NCBI RefSeq assembly: GCF_905147365.1
Contig: NC_056416.1
Span: forward strand, 1,198,001 to 1,262,000
DNA: 64,000 nucleotides
Source: Aricia agestis
Taxonomy: Eukaryota; Arthropoda; Insecta; Lepidoptera; Lycaenidae
Direction of reading: 5' to 3'
Below are positions 48,201-59,035 of this stretch, piece by piece; positions within the stretch are counted from its first letter, which is position 1, and every line of letters starts with the position of its first letter. The translations under genes and the position numbers were made by a program. Below the pieces are notes generated by a model. That model worked only from the letters and a program-made list of their open reading frames with translations, ran no database searches and was not told where the DNA came from.

Positions 48201-51200
48201 ATCTACCTAATGCTGATTTCTTTTAACTACCAGTCAAAGCCTGTACTTTAACATTGTCAATGTTATGGCCACAATTATCGAACAAGCAAGATGTTCCGGT
48301 CAAGTGATTTTTCTCACAGATTGTGTGTTAGGATTATTAGGTATTTCTAATTCCTTTGTAGTCAATTTTGGTCATTATTTCCATATTCTTAAACACTATA
48401 ATCATTTACCGAAGGCCCGCAGTATTGTGACAGTCAAAATTGTTGCTTAATTTTCAGGTACTAAAGTTTATTTCGGATCGTAAAGGACACCGGATGTCTA
48501 TACCATGGAATTAAATTGGTCATTGGTAATAAATTAATGCTCTTCCGGTCAATAGAGAACTAATATACGTTAATTGACTGTTTAATAGAACTAACTATAA
48601 ATACCACTAAGTGAATATTATAGTACCTCTTATTTGAAAGTCGGTAAAAAGTAGTCTTCAGGATCTACAGACTACAAAGATACATTTAACACATCTGTTC
48701 CAATTTTTAAGGTTTTAGAACCTTTGTAACGCACTACAATGTATGTATTTTTATTTCTAATAGAAGTACACATTTAACTTGTGCCTACAGTTATAATAAT
48801 TCTGGTATAGTTTTAGTAAAAATAACATCAGAATATTCAAAATTGACGCGGTTACTCAAGTTAATTACAGAAGTTATAATTCAACTAACAAAATTCAAGC
48901 TTCCATATGGTAAAATGTAATTACTTAGGAGATAAGGATCGTGTTTAGGCACCCCACATAAAATGTTATTTGACCTGCATTCATTAACTACAGTTTAACA
49001 TGCGAGATCCCATTAAAGTTAAAACAAGGGACAGTTAAAGTATCATCGATGTTACTTTTTTAACAGGCAATATACTAGGTATCCAACCACTAAAACCCTT
49101 AGATATTATTCCAGAAGGCGCAATAAAACATGCTAAGCTGTCTTTGGGTCCGTAAAGGAATTAATCAGAAGAAAATAGTGGGAGAAAAAAAAGTCGTAAC
49201 TTATTAACCAATTGGGTAATTGAAGTTTATTATTGTTAAACCTTTTCCTTTTTTTAGTCCATGATGGATCAAATGCGTTTGATTCCTCTTTAATTGTTAT
49301 AAGTAAACTACTTGTTAAACCCTAACAATACAAGAGATTATTACTTTATTTCGTCAGCCGAAATAGCATTTATGACTTCTTTTAAATTAAATCACTAATT
49401 TCATACTTATATTATGTCATTATATAAATTAATCATTGTTAAAATTCCTTATCCCTTTTGTAACGAGACAATAAGATCACTTAGCCTAATCATGAGTTAT
49501 AAATCAATTATGATCTATAAAACGGATTACGTGACGCATCAGATCTATAGATGTCGATAGATCATGATCTACGTGAGAAATGAGGCTATTAGCGTCAATC
49601 ATTTAGTCTCCAACAATACATACAATTATAATCAATTTCGGTGTATGAATATGATTTTGGATACTTGATTAGATAATTGATTAGATCAAGTTGTCATGAT
49701 AATTGTAATAACAGAAATCACGTAATATATTATGTTTCAGAGCTAGGTGCAAACAGCATACTGCATTATGCATGGCTAATTTTAAGTAAATTTTTAGTTC
49801 GTGCTTTAGTTTAAATGTTACTTAAAAGTATTTGACCTAAAAAAGTTTCTAATTTCCATAACAAACAATTTATTTGAATGCTTGAAATTGTTATTAACTT
49901 TTTAAAGTTCAAATAATTTAGTTTTATCTAACCATCTTACTCAATTAAGGTGTAAACATAAGATCGTTTTCCGTTCCACATCAAAGTAATCGGTTTAACA
50001 ATAAAACGGTCAGTATCAACCATCAGATCAGTAGAATTAGTAGCCATTGTATCCATCCATGCCATCACAAATCCATAATTACAGGTATATCGAAGGGTTA
50101 TGGACCCTATCATTTTTAGACCATAAAGAAGCCCTGTCAATGGTTTTTTTAGCCCCAGTCTCGCCTACGCTTTTATTACTATACTTACTTTCAGTGCCTG
50201 TTTAGGTTCATTCAAATGAGACCGTAATTACTGGAATAGCTGTTAGTTTTTATTGTTATTTAATACTTTAGTATTAACTGTAAATTTCGTGTTATTGCCG
50301 AATATATTATACATCCTCACAACATAACATCCAGAGGAATGACTGGTAAATTCGCTGTAACTTTAGTTCTTATGGCTACTGCTCACTTGGGACACTATAC
50401 TATACAGTCCATTCATTAAGAATCCTTAAATCAAATTAACTTTAACGTATAATTACGTTAACAGTTAGCCAGTGAAATGAGGATTTTATACAAAAAAAGA
50501 ATTTTATACAAGAAAAGAAAGGGTCACATTAAAAAAAATTCAACCGACTGACGATTATGTTCATGAAGCTATATTACATCACTCAAATTATTTATTTTCC
50601 CAACAAGATCAAGGGAGAGTGCTCAGTAATAAAGGGAGAGGGCCGCAGTATCAAAGGGCACAGGGCCATAGACAAGAATCAATAAACAGACGCGGGTCGA
50701 TACAAAACAGACGCCAAGGGACTGATGTTTAGAACTTTTATAAATAAACCAAAGTACTGTTCTTGGTCCACTAGATTTTTTGTGTGATAAAAGTAATGGT
50801 GTTTTAAACTTTATGTAGAGGTATGGAAGGAGCAATATTTATGCTTTGAGTAAACTTTGTCTAATTATACCTCAAAATAACTCATAAGTCATAGCGTAGC
50901 GCTTCTTCTGACGGGTTAAATATTATTTTGATTTAAGTAATACATTTTTTAACTTTATTTTTTTGTTTTACCTTCATTTGCATTATGAAATATTTTGTAA
51001 TTTAATGTTTAATTAGTCCCTCACAGTCTGAGTTTAATGTGTATATATTATGATAAATTTTATTTATTGCAACTTTTGTTAGTTATGCTATATCATAATA
51101 TATGCCTATAGAAAAAAAATTGAGCCTTTAACAAAACATTCGTATCAAAGTTTTCAAAACGTGATACTTATCCTTGAATAGGCCGTTCTATTTATAAATA

Positions 51201-54200
51201 GCATTTCCTACACCTTAAAAGTTTTTGCCACGAAATCCAAAAGTAAAATCCCAAAATCCGCGGCCAAAAAAAAATTCAAAGACATCTGTTATCAGCCGTG
51301 CCATTATATTTTTCGTGTGTCAGCTGTTGTGTGTTCAATCTCCAAAACATTTCGGGACCAAAGTGGCCCCAAACATCTGCGTTGGCACCTGCCCCATGGA
51401 ATGTTAATTTTTTATCAAAATTTAAAGGTTTCGACCTTGACAGCCAGCTGCTACAGTTGCTGATTGAAATTCCAAATATCATATCTGCTGTTACATAAGC
51501 TTGGGCTTAATGCTAATGATTATAAAATTACAACGACAATTTTTGGTAACTTCAAATATTTTTAAAGTCGAAGATAATTTAATAATTAAAAAAATAACAT
51601 TTTACTGATTGTTTCGATGGCAAATTCCATACTTTGGTAGTAAACTGCGAAACCCTATTGACTATAAATGATGGCAATTAATGTAAGAACGGTAGGTACA
51701 GTTCATCTTGAGATAGTAAATATACATTTCTAGCTGTATTTATTCTAATAGTTTGGCGATTTAATTGTTGCACATCGATAATGTCTCAGAAACACATTGC
51801 ATTTAATTAAAAAGTTGCAGTCCAGTTCTGTTCTAAATCTAAAAATAAGAAGCATCATAACAACCAACCTTCATTTTCCTGCGAAACCAGTATTAGTATG
51901 TCCACTTATTTTTTCTAGATCCGTTATACAAGGACGTTTGGAGTTTATCGTATATTTGTATACAGATAAGTATACTTTTACAGATATACTAAATGTATCC
52001 GGAGGTGATATCGGTATGAAATCTCGTTTTTTTTCGCATCCGCACCCGTTGACGAAGAATTTCCGTTATGAAATTCGATATGATAGCTCGCCCTCTTGTA
52101 AAATCATGGTAACAAACATGACAAACATTATAATGATGTAGGTAATATGTTAAACAATTGTTGTAATTATTGTAGTATCTATCAGAGAAGTTGATTCCTA
52201 CGCAAATGGAGGACCCAAGTATTTTGGTCGCGTTACATGATACGTCATCCGACCGATCGCAGCCAACATTGAATTGACATAAGCCGACCAAATGACGTAG
52301 GTTCGTCAACTGTTTATGAATTCGTATGGGCTTATGACTTCTATGTACTATACATTGAAGTCAATAACAAGCAACAGAAATAATTAGGTATCAAATAATC
52401 CTAAACCTTTTTTATCAAAGCCACAAATGTGCAAAGTAGTATTTTAACCGCGTCCAAACCACATTTTTATAAATCTTATAAGAGAAGTAATTTAAATTCC
52501 TATCTATCGTTAATGTAATCCCGGCAAAAAATAGTAAAATCTACGCTAAATTCATTGTTATTTGCGCTATCGGCGATTAATCAACTTTTGCACCTTGACA
52601 TCGTTGACAAGGCCGGCGTAACCATCACAACTTGGCTGTAAATTTGCCAATAAATACCAGAGAACTGATAGTTAACTATTCCAATATATAAACAATCATC
52701 ATGTTAATTAAACACGGAATAATTGCCAATAATCTGAAGAATTCAACTGTTTTGTCAAGGAATTAGGCAAATCAATACTAGTCTTGCCACAAATAACAAT
52801 ACGACGAAACAAGTCCATAAAATATTATGTCTAATAGGATTATCCTAAAGAAGGTAACATGCGTGTGAAATAGGCTTGAAAGATGTTAGAATACTAATTA
52901 ATCTACTTTCATAGAATTAGCACATACTATATCAATGATTTTTTCGGTAGGTAAATTCTATAACTTTGGGCACTCTACATATTTAACAACTCCCTAATTC
53001 AGCGAAATGTACACAAGAACTCTACATAAATTATTAATTTTTAAAAATGATTTCATCTATCAATTCATAAACTTGACGAAATGTCTACAATAACTCTACA
53101 TAGAGCCAGTACTGCAAACCTTTTGAATGGACGCCCTGTGGCAACAGCTGACGGCACAAAAAACGACCCTCTTCCTTTATTCAAGTATGTAACACTCGCC
53201 CCGTAGAAATTGTTCGACTCTACAATTACATTCTGACGTCAAACGCAAAACAGACACACTATTATTACTTATGGGACAAAGGGTCTGTGCCTGATAATGG
53301 CTTATCAAAGTATACTGATACAAAACGAAAAAAAAATCGCTATATTATGTGATATAACTTAGATATATAAAATCATATGCACGAACACAAAACTGAAAAC
53401 ACACAAATGTTTTTACATTTGTAAAGGTCTGAATGCAAAATGCACGTGAGATCGTCCACATAAATGTATTTTTTTGTATTAAATAATATTTCCAATGTAA
53501 CTTCTCACAATAATGATTATTAATATCATTTGATCACAATTCGTAGCACTATCATAATGTTTTAGTTGAAACAACCATAAAAGTTTAAGACGTCAAGCAA
53601 ATTAATAGAGGTAGACTCGACCAATATAATATGTAATTTATACGTCTGGATTACATGTAATAATTAGGTTTTGTATTCATCCATGCCAAATTTAGTTTCG
53701 TAGTATTAGTTTTAGTTAAAAAAAGCGTAGGCTGAAATACCTTGGGTGTTTTGCAACAAGTGGTTATTTATTTGACTCTACTGCAACTTCTAGATTACAA
53801 CATAAATTAATAAATTGTTTTAATTTGTATATATTTGAAATTCAATTTACTGTCTGTACTGTTTGAAAGTCTTTATTATAATTTATTTTTCAAAGTCCGT
53901 GCAAGAAAAATAAATTTATATTGTACAAGTTGTAATCCAGAAGTTTCTCTGAAGAAAATGTAGAAAAATTTAAACAACTTAGTTGTTTAAATTTTTCCAA
54001 ATTTTTTTCCCTTTTGGAGCCTTTCAATTTTTGTGATATTATTTTATTTTAACTAACTCCTTTTTTATAAGGCATACAGTAAATAATCGTAATATTTTGG
54101 ATATATCAAAAGCTTTTTCTTCATGCGTAGCTGGAACTCTACATATTAATATGGCGGGCAGATAAGAAAGTTATTTGTAATATTTTGGAATATTTTTCTC

Positions 54201-56715
54201 TTCATGCAGGGCTAAGCATAGCCGGAACTTCACATATTTATATGTGGGGTTAATGTTAGTATGTTTCAAGTCATGCACGGTTCGCTTCCCACCACTCACC
54301 AGTAGCTTGCACATGGCACTCAGGAATTTGACACGCAGATGTTATACAGACACAATAAAACTATGTGACGCCACCATAATTATTTTATATCGGCTTAACT
54401 TCCTTGGTTCCTAAAAGATGGATCTTAAAGTTGTTTAATTTAAATATTTAAATTATTTAAATCTGTTAGATGGACTAACATTTTCAGATGCAAAAGTAGC
54501 TAAAATTATTGCAATAGTTGTACACTTAAATGCAATTCTGGCAGCTAATTTAAGTATAACTAGCTCAGTTTACAGTTGAGATTATTGTAGGGTATTTAAA
54601 ACGTAAGCGCCACAAAATATTTACAAAATGTAGAAACAGTCAAGAGCTCTACCACTAGCAATAATATCTCTACATGTCGTAAATTGAAAGGAGAGCACTG
54701 AATGTGAACGAGAGAGATCTGTTGCACATGTTGACATAATCTAAATATTTGTAGAGTCATTAAAAGTACTAGCTTTTATGACTGCAAGTGTACAGGAAAG
54801 TAAAAATAACTGACATTTAAACTTTCAATGAATAAAAAGTGTTTTAAAGTGCAAATAGAGCTTTGTATCTCCTTGCTGTGTTTTCTAAGTTTATAATATT
54901 ATCAACTTTATATCATAGAAGTAATCCTGATATTTATCAACAATTATAATTGTTGAAGTTAGCACTGTACCAGTAGTTTAAAGAGTTTGCATTCCTGAAC
55001 TTTAAAAAACCAAGCACCAAGATTATAATAAAAAGTTGTACAAAATTATGTCTTCAACGCAATGTGTGATGAATAAAATTTTATAGACATTGTTACGAGA
55101 AAACTTAATCAACATTCCGTCTCGAATATTGTCATGAATTTCGTTGTCGTTTCTTTTCGCACTAAACTTTGTCAGTTAAATGTTCGTCACTCTCGCGCCT
55201 AAAATAAGTCGCAAAACACCGCTCCATAAAGATTGTTCGCGTACTTTTACGATAACGAATTATATTTATTACTCGTTTCTTAATTTAGTGCTTATTTTAT
55301 GACGCTTTGACACTGTGTCATAAACTCGAACAAAGGGTCATTATTCTGAAGGGAATTTTCTAGAAAATATAATCCACCAGTTGCTGCCTATAAAATGTTT
55401 CATAGATGTACTCCATGCAACACAACGAGTAGTCAATACATTTTTGTTTGTGAATAATCGCCAATAAGAATTTTACTACTAGATGGACTAAATTCCTAAT
55501 ATTATTGCATTTTCTTTGAACTTTTTATGCACAGAGAAGCAATTCAAACATTTTGATAAAATTACCTACTGTACAATCTACATTAGTAAATTAAACTTTT
55601 TAATCGGGACTTAACGCGACTTATCCCGATTAAAAAGTTTAATTATAATGCAACGCGAAAGTTTAAAATGTTACATTAGTAAATGCATAATACCAAGTCT
55701 GTTGAAATTCGATGAGCCTACTTTACTGTTTAGTTAGCATATTTTATGTTATTATTGTGTAGCAAATAGCAATAGGCCCAGAACAAGGTCATACGTCTAA
55801 TTAGATTTGTAATGAGTACTTGTCGCACGATATGTCGATATTCAAAGATTTAGAAAGGCATCTGAAAAGGTGAAAGTCGTGTGCTATCTTTCGCAAAAAC
55901 TCGCATCTCGGCGCGGCCTTGTCAAGGTAAGTGCAAGGGGGACATAACGGTGCGCTGCGCGGGCGCACCGCACGGCACCGGCTCACACCGAACTAAATCA
56001 CATTACACCACAGCTACGTAACCATCGCCGGCTTAGAGCCTCACCGATGTGTAGCAACCGAACAAATCCAGCGATGGAACGCGTACCGCTCATATTGGCA
56101 GCTTTCAACGTGGGAACCGAGACACGTATCGTTCATTTCCTTTCGAAAACACACAGCTTAATGGCTCGTTAATATAGTCGATTCGCATTTTGAACACGTA
56201 TTTTAACTATAGAACCTGTTATTTGAGCCATCCGCGAACGGACGGTTTACCTTCAGCCTGAAGTTTGTTTTTGTGACTAAACTCAGGACAACAAAGGTAT
56301 TTTAAAAGCTCTACATTTTTGACAATTAAATACTCATTAAAAGAAACTAAATCTACAACTAGCTGTGTTAAAAGCTCTATAATAGGCTCATAAGCATCAA
56401 AACACTTCAGACACTTTAGGAATTCTAAAACGCACAAACGTACACACGAGGAATTCAGATGCATTCTAAAGTTTACCGACTCTACATATCAATGTCTCTA
56501 CATATGAAATAACTTACGATTTGGCTGATCTCTGTGATGGGTATCGGCGAGATGGTCTTGTCTGACCCCTGCGGGAGAGACGCGGCGCTGGGGGTCGGGG
56601 AGACCCCGGGGGAGCCGGGCTGGACATTGACCATGCTCTCCTTGGACGTGCGGTTGGGGGACAGCCTCGAGGGGAAGCTGAGGGTCTTCGTCCACTGCGA
56701 CAGGCTACGCACCAT
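32913..56715 (-). CDS. Traf4: TRAF4-type TNF-receptor-associated factor (seven coding exons)
   Basis: Cytoplasmic signalling adaptor orthologous to human TRAF4 and Drosophila Traf4 (DTRAF1), which in flies acts with Misshapen in JNK signalling and in epithelial junction remodelling. Exons in transcript order are 56715-56518, 35636-35532, 34918-34757, 34459-34310, 34107-33946, 33760-33500 and 33266-32913 (stop TGA). All introns are phase 0 with GT...AG borders. The joined product is 463 residues (human 470). Order: Ser/Pro-rich N-terminus 1-66; seven TRAF-type zinc fingers (C-x2-6-C...H-x3-5-C) from about C84 to C273; a short Ala/Leu-rich coiled coil about 277-305; MATH/TRAF-C about 307-456. 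The C-terminus has the TRAF4 signatures LFLNGNGAGEGTH, WPFAHSVSFTL and GFGFPRFVSHEMLKKRN. No RING is encoded, as reported for fly DTRAF1. Intron 1 is about 20.9 kb. The weakest point is assignment of exon 1, 21 kb away, but its frame, donor and strand all fit. Confidence 0.94.
33500..33760 (-). CDS. Traf4: Traf4 exon 6: end of finger 7, coiled coil, start of MATH
   Basis: Eighty-seven codons. It closes finger 7 (LERHAEESC), runs through a short Ala/Leu-rich coiled coil (TRAF-N), then enters the MATH fold at GALVWRVTDF. It ends SPAFYTSQYGYKLQ, matching human SPAFYTHKYGYKLQ. Acceptor TTTGCAG, donor GTTCGT. Confidence 0.95.
33946..34107 (-). CDS. Traf4: Traf4 exon 5: zinc fingers 5-7
   Basis: Fifty-four codons. 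It completes finger 5 (HGALC), contains finger 6 (PVPCPQRC...HLRDC) and begins finger 7 (HCTYRDAGCRFK). It is strongly GC-rich. Donor GTGAGT; acceptor AACAG. Confidence 0.94.
34310..34459 (-). CDS. Traf4: Traf4 exon 4: zinc fingers 3-5
   Basis: Fifty codons. It completes finger 3 (EHSGNC), contains finger 4 (PVYCENKCGAKV...HLQQHC; human TRAF4 has VYCENKCGARM) and opens finger 5 (PCRHCGQRYT). Acceptor TTTCAG, donor GTAAGA. Confidence 0.95.
34757..34918 (-). CDS. Traf4: Traf4 exon 3: zinc fingers 1-3
   Basis: Fifty-four codons. It completes finger 1 (AHLNTC), contains finger 2 (LCSAQCG...HLRYTC) and starts finger 3 (NCEHCGKEFSGSALE). The CEHCGKEFSG block matches CEFCGCDFSG of human TRAF4. Acceptor TTCCAG, donor GTAAAT. 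Confidence 0.95.
35532..35636 (-). CDS. Traf4: Traf4 exon 2: IYPDPE linker and start of zinc finger 1
   Basis: Thirty-five codons. The exon opens with IYPDPESEK, nearly identical to the human TRAF4 linker (IYPDPELE), and carries the first two cysteines of zinc finger 1 in YCIHRKQGCQWS. Acceptor TTTACAG, donor GTAGGC. Confidence 0.93.
40892..41234 (-). mobile_element. Repeat family A, copy 4, rearranged by a palindrome
   Basis: Has both family modules, but the central part from the Met/Ala-type 'cgtcgcccatgg' to 'ggccttt' is missing. It is replaced by an exact inverted copy of the preceding 22 bp (40915-40936 / 40940-40961). The 5'-end motif 'ggctctcccacgt' occurs twice (41163 and 41220). Confidence 0.8.
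40915..40961. repeat. Perfect palindrome, 22-bp arms, 3-nt spacer, within repeat family A
   Basis: AAATGGGTCACCTGATGGAA+AG, spacer CAA, exact inverse. The left arm is normal family A sequence; the right arm is new and replaces the usual next 60 or so bases. Confidence 0.95.
41782..41870. repeat. Interrupted inverted repeat
   Basis: 'accgagtaga' + 'tggcgagtcagtgc' pairs with 'gcactgtctcgccaatctac' + 'tcggt'; an 8-nt bulge (gtggtgac) lies in the left arm. Intronic; may be a small MITE. Confidence 0.6.
42088..42287 (+). pseudogene. LINE ORF2 C-terminal scrap
   Basis: An open stretch reads RAGHTSRMHPDRWEKVTTEW then RIRPPKRWRDELDAYKPGW and ALERDRWKTR. The order 'WAGHvaR...W......GRP..RW.Del...W...A.dR..W' is the C-terminal tail of many insect non-LTR retrotransposon ORF2 proteins. 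Only about 65 codons remain, inside Traf4 intron 1 and on the opposite strand. Confidence 0.75.
43262..43870. repeat. Family D fragments in Traf4 intron 1
   Basis: 43300-43352 is the inverted family D end ('cggaacccttcgtgcgcgag'), preceded by a 12-13-bp hairpin ('gggggatacctttt...aaaggtatctccc'). 43705-43870 is another piece beginning 'agggttccgtagtccgtg' with 'tctgtccgtctgtcc'. Both are degenerate. Confidence 0.55.
44231..44293 (+). repeat. GT-rich microsatellite
   Basis: Imperfect (TG)n with 'tttgtgtg' and 'tatgtgtg' interruptions over about 60 bp, in Traf4 intron 1. Confidence 0.85.
45549..45584 (-). CDS. Traf4: Candidate alternative first exon of Traf4 (12 codons)
   Basis: Inside intron 1, on the Traf4 strand, ATG in a good context (ACAATG) opens MSYMDFLYDLLE and reaches GAG|GTATTT, a weak but valid donor in phase 0. 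It could therefore join directly to IYPDPESEK of exon 2. Codon choice (AGC TAC ATG GAT TTC TTG TAC GAT CTG CTG GAG) looks coding, unlike the AT-rich surroundings. About 60 nt upstream is an arthropod-type initiator (TCAGTT). A six-codon uORF overlaps the ATG. The resulting isoform (about 409 residues) would lack the Ser/Pro-rich tail. It could instead be a chance short frame or belong to another transcript. Confidence 0.45.
45638..45643 (-). promoter_or_regulatory. Initiator-like TCAGTT before the alternative Traf4 first exon
   Basis: TCAGT is the commonest arthropod Inr core. Here it lies in a locally GC-richer patch, with a plausible 54-nt leader to the ATG of the candidate alternative exon. 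No TATA box is evident. Six bases occur often by chance; the support is position only. Confidence 0.3.
45827..45849 (+). repeat. (TA)n microsatellite
   Basis: About eleven TA units, roughly 250 bp upstream of the candidate alternative Traf4 first exon. Confidence 0.9.
52173..52325. mobile_element. MITE family B, copy 2
   Basis: Starts 'tagtatctatcagagaag' then 'ttgattcctacgcaaat', the same terminal repeat as 704-870. The right end ('gttcgtcaactg') is degenerate. Inside Traf4 intron 1. Confidence 0.6.
53963..53997. repeat. Perfect palindrome, 17-bp arms, 1-nt spacer
   Basis: GAAAAATTTAAACAACT, T, exact inverse. In Traf4 intron 1. Confidence 0.9.
54090..54255 (+). repeat. Diverged tandem duplication containing the CTCTACAT motif
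   Basis: 'gtaatattttgga', 'tttttcttcatgc', 'agctggaactctacatatta' is followed about 85 bp later by 'gtaatattttgga', 'ttctcttcatgc', 'agccggaacttcacatattt'. A third weaker relative may lie near 57345 ('ctacatatttgtatttgtgg'). Confidence 0.6.
55589..55644. repeat. Inverted repeat, 21-bp perfect arms, 14-nt spacer
   Basis: AATTAAACTTTTTAATCGGG+A and its exact inverse around CTTAACGCGACTTA. In Traf4 intron 1, about 0.9 kb from exon 1. Confidence 0.9.
56518..56715 (-). CDS. Traf4: Traf4 exon 1: Ser/Pro-rich N-terminus (66 residues)
   Basis: Begins MVRSLSQWTKTLSFPSRLSP in an ideal start context (AAGATGG) and ends at a consensus donor, GTAAGT. It is GC-rich (about 65%) in AT-rich surroundings, and other frames are open only because of composition. 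It holds no RING cysteines. Phase 0 at the donor joins it to IYPDPESEK of exon 2, the point where the RING-to-zinc-finger linker of human TRAF4 has IYPDPE. Linkage across the 20.9-kb intron is inferred from strand, phase and gene model. Confidence 0.8.
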
Positions 56716-56740
56716 CTTGGCTGTTCATGCACAACACGCT

Positions 56741-56746
56741 CACTGA
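56741..56746 (-). promoter_or_regulatory. Initiator-like TCAGTG before Traf4 exon 1
   Basis: TCAGTG lies 26 nt upstream of the Traf4 exon 1 ATG within a CpG-rich segment (56530-56880), as expected of an insect core promoter. A leader starting here would contain an overlapping uORF (ATG at 56727, stop at 56704). The true start may be further upstream. Confidence 0.35.
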
Positions 56747-56879
56747 ACTCACGCGCGACGTGCGCTCTCTCGGACGACCGGCGGACGAATGACTCGACTG
56801 CGGAATACAGCCTATGCAAGTCGCGACTTGTTGAGTGTGTATGTGTGCGTTTTCGCCTGGACTGGCTCTGGGTCCGATC

Positions 56880-59035
56880 TTTTGTTTATCGAAGGGGCGG
56901 CAACCTTACTGCATCTAATTTGAGCTTTTTTATTTGTAAGAGCATCATTAGCGTTTTTATTTACGTCTCGCCTTTAAGAAATGAGTTACTGTATTTGACA
57001 ATTTACTGGTAAAAAGCTCTATGAGTATATTATTGCTATCACTTTTTCAATATTCAAAAGAAGGTAACTTATAGAGTATGAAATCATTATAGTGCACAAT
57101 TGTTATGATATTTAAGCGCTACTTTACATAAACAAACTTAGGTATTTTTGGTTACTAATTAGAATTGAAGAGTTTCAAGTTATAAACAAAAGAAAATATG
57201 TAGAGCTTTTCGATTTTCTCTATATTTTATTAGTTATTGACTCTATTTATGGTTATTATTATTTAATCATTATTATAGTTTACACCAATTGCAAAGCTTA
57301 ACGTACTTTTCTGAGCTTTAAAGCCATAACTCATGTTTTACTACTACATATTTGTATTTGTGGGCGAAGCCGCCAGAACTAGCACACACATAAATAATCA
57401 ATGATGGATTGGCAACGGTACATCCATGGAAACTGCAGGAGGGTCGCACCCTCTACATCTGCGCACGGAGATGGCTGACTTACATTCAAATTGTAGAGAT
57501 CTGAGTACAATAACTTTATCGAAATTTAGGAGATCCTGGTACATTTTTGTAAAGTTAGTTCAAAAGCCAGTTAGTAGCTACAATGATATAAATACAAAAT
57601 AATATTTATTATTATGTAAATAAGTTCAAGTGGTGTTTTTGATGATTGCAAAGTATTCTAAGTTTCCAAGAATTATGAAACTTAATTTTTATTTGTCTTC
57701 ATTTATTTATTCAGCTTCATTTTCACTTACAAGAGTTATCTTGGTCAAAATTAACTTAGCTACCTAATACCTAATAAACTAAAGTGCCAAATTATTAACC
57801 ATATTATTTTTTTGTCTACATACAAATTTTACATCCTTAGTTGTAACAAGTGTTACGAAAAGTTTCGTTTATCAATACCAAACAGTTCAATTTCTATAAT
57901 GAAATTGTTCTACATTTAGCGCAAGTGTCGATTGTTTCGCGATGGGGGTACCGCAGGGCAAGGACAAAGGGAACACAAGGGAGTGCAGGGCCGGATGTTG
58001 ATAATGTTCTCTATCGAAAGTATTAAACTGTCAGTTAGTATAAATGCAGAGATCTTACGCCTGTTACATATAATAGAGTTAATATTCTTATGTATACGAT
58101 GTATTATTTTAAGTTTAAAAAATTAAAATTAATTTAATAAATCTGTTGATAATTATATTACAGTTTAATAGAAATTCATACACTGTACTCGTGGACATTT
58201 GTAAATGTAAAATATTTTGCTGTAGCTTACTTTTAGTATTTTGCAGCACCTAAGATCATACAATAAATTGATAATTTTAGGTTTAATGTGTTCAATTTGG
58301 GGACTAAGTAGATTCGTATATTCTGGCGTGAGCTCCAGAGCAAATTATCATACTCAAGCATCACCATTTTGCAGTATGTAACAGCAACCAACCGTTAACA
58401 GAACAGTTCAAAAGCGGACTCTACTTTTTGCTACTCTATGCATTATAACTTTAATATCTCAACTCTGCATCAAATCGATACAAAAAAAAGAGATTACCGC
58501 GACCGAACATAGAACCCCTCGTTTTTAGGAAATTATAACAAAATTTGCATAAACTGATATCAAACCAAGAACTCTACCTTAGTCTTTTTGCCGAAGTTTT
58601 TTTTAACTATACAGACACTTGAGAGCATAGAGTTAGAACTTAGAAACTTCGACATCAAAACTTTGCTATTACATGTTCCGGCACCTCCAAAGTGCCTTTT
58701 TTCCTACGAGCCCTGCATCTCGAAATGCCCTTTTTGTCTAAGGGCTCTTGCATCGTCTAAGCTCTGCGGGCGGTCGGCGCGGCGAGGCAGCTGCGCGCGC
58801 ACGTGCCCCGCGGAAGTCGCGACAGGATCCGCGAACATTGTTGCCCGATCCATGCGTTACTTATTGCGTTACTGTAGCCCCTTTACGCCCTCTTGCGCAT
58901 AATAATACCCAGGTTTAACTTTAACATGGTGAGGTGGAAGTAGAAAAAGTAATAAACTTAAAGGCAATGATTAGTTTTAAATTTTAATGTACAGCTACAT
59001 AAGTATCTTTTTGTCAAATTACTCATCTAAAGTAT
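56880..59035. other. Upstream flank of Traf4
   Basis: No recognised gene. It carries several CTCTACAT and AAAAGCTCTA motifs (to 57458) and a short CpG-rich island at 58755-58860 containing a CACGTG E-box. A 104-codon frame over the island resembles nothing known to me. Confidence 0.5.

Larger units (their letters stand above)
35637..56517 (-). other. Traf4 intron 1 (about 20.9 kb)
   Basis: Bounded by donor GTAAGT (56517 side) and acceptor TTTACAG (35637 side). I see no nested host gene on either strand. It holds a SINE-like copy (40892-41234), a LINE C-terminal scrap (42088-42287), pieces of the 'cggccaagtgcgagt / agggttccgt' repeat (43262-43352 and 43700-43870), GT- and TA-rich microsatellites, a MITE (52173-52325), several hairpins and the candidate alternative first exon. 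The stretches 35640-40890, 46350-50800 and 50820-52170 show nothing recognisable beyond AT-rich unique-looking sequence. Confidence 0.8.

Noticed and set aside
51797..52309. Overlapping frames of 106-114 codons on both strands
   Set aside because: No domain, AT-rich codons, and they overlap each other and MITE family B.
56498..56819. Other - strand frames over Traf4 exon 1
   Set aside because: They are Arg/Pro-rich shadows caused by high GC; the frame with the ideal ATG and the phase-0 donor is the supported one.
58588..58902. 104-codon Cys-rich frame
   Set aside because: The cysteines come from a CpG-rich patch and low-complexity codons; no domain spacing or splice context was seen.
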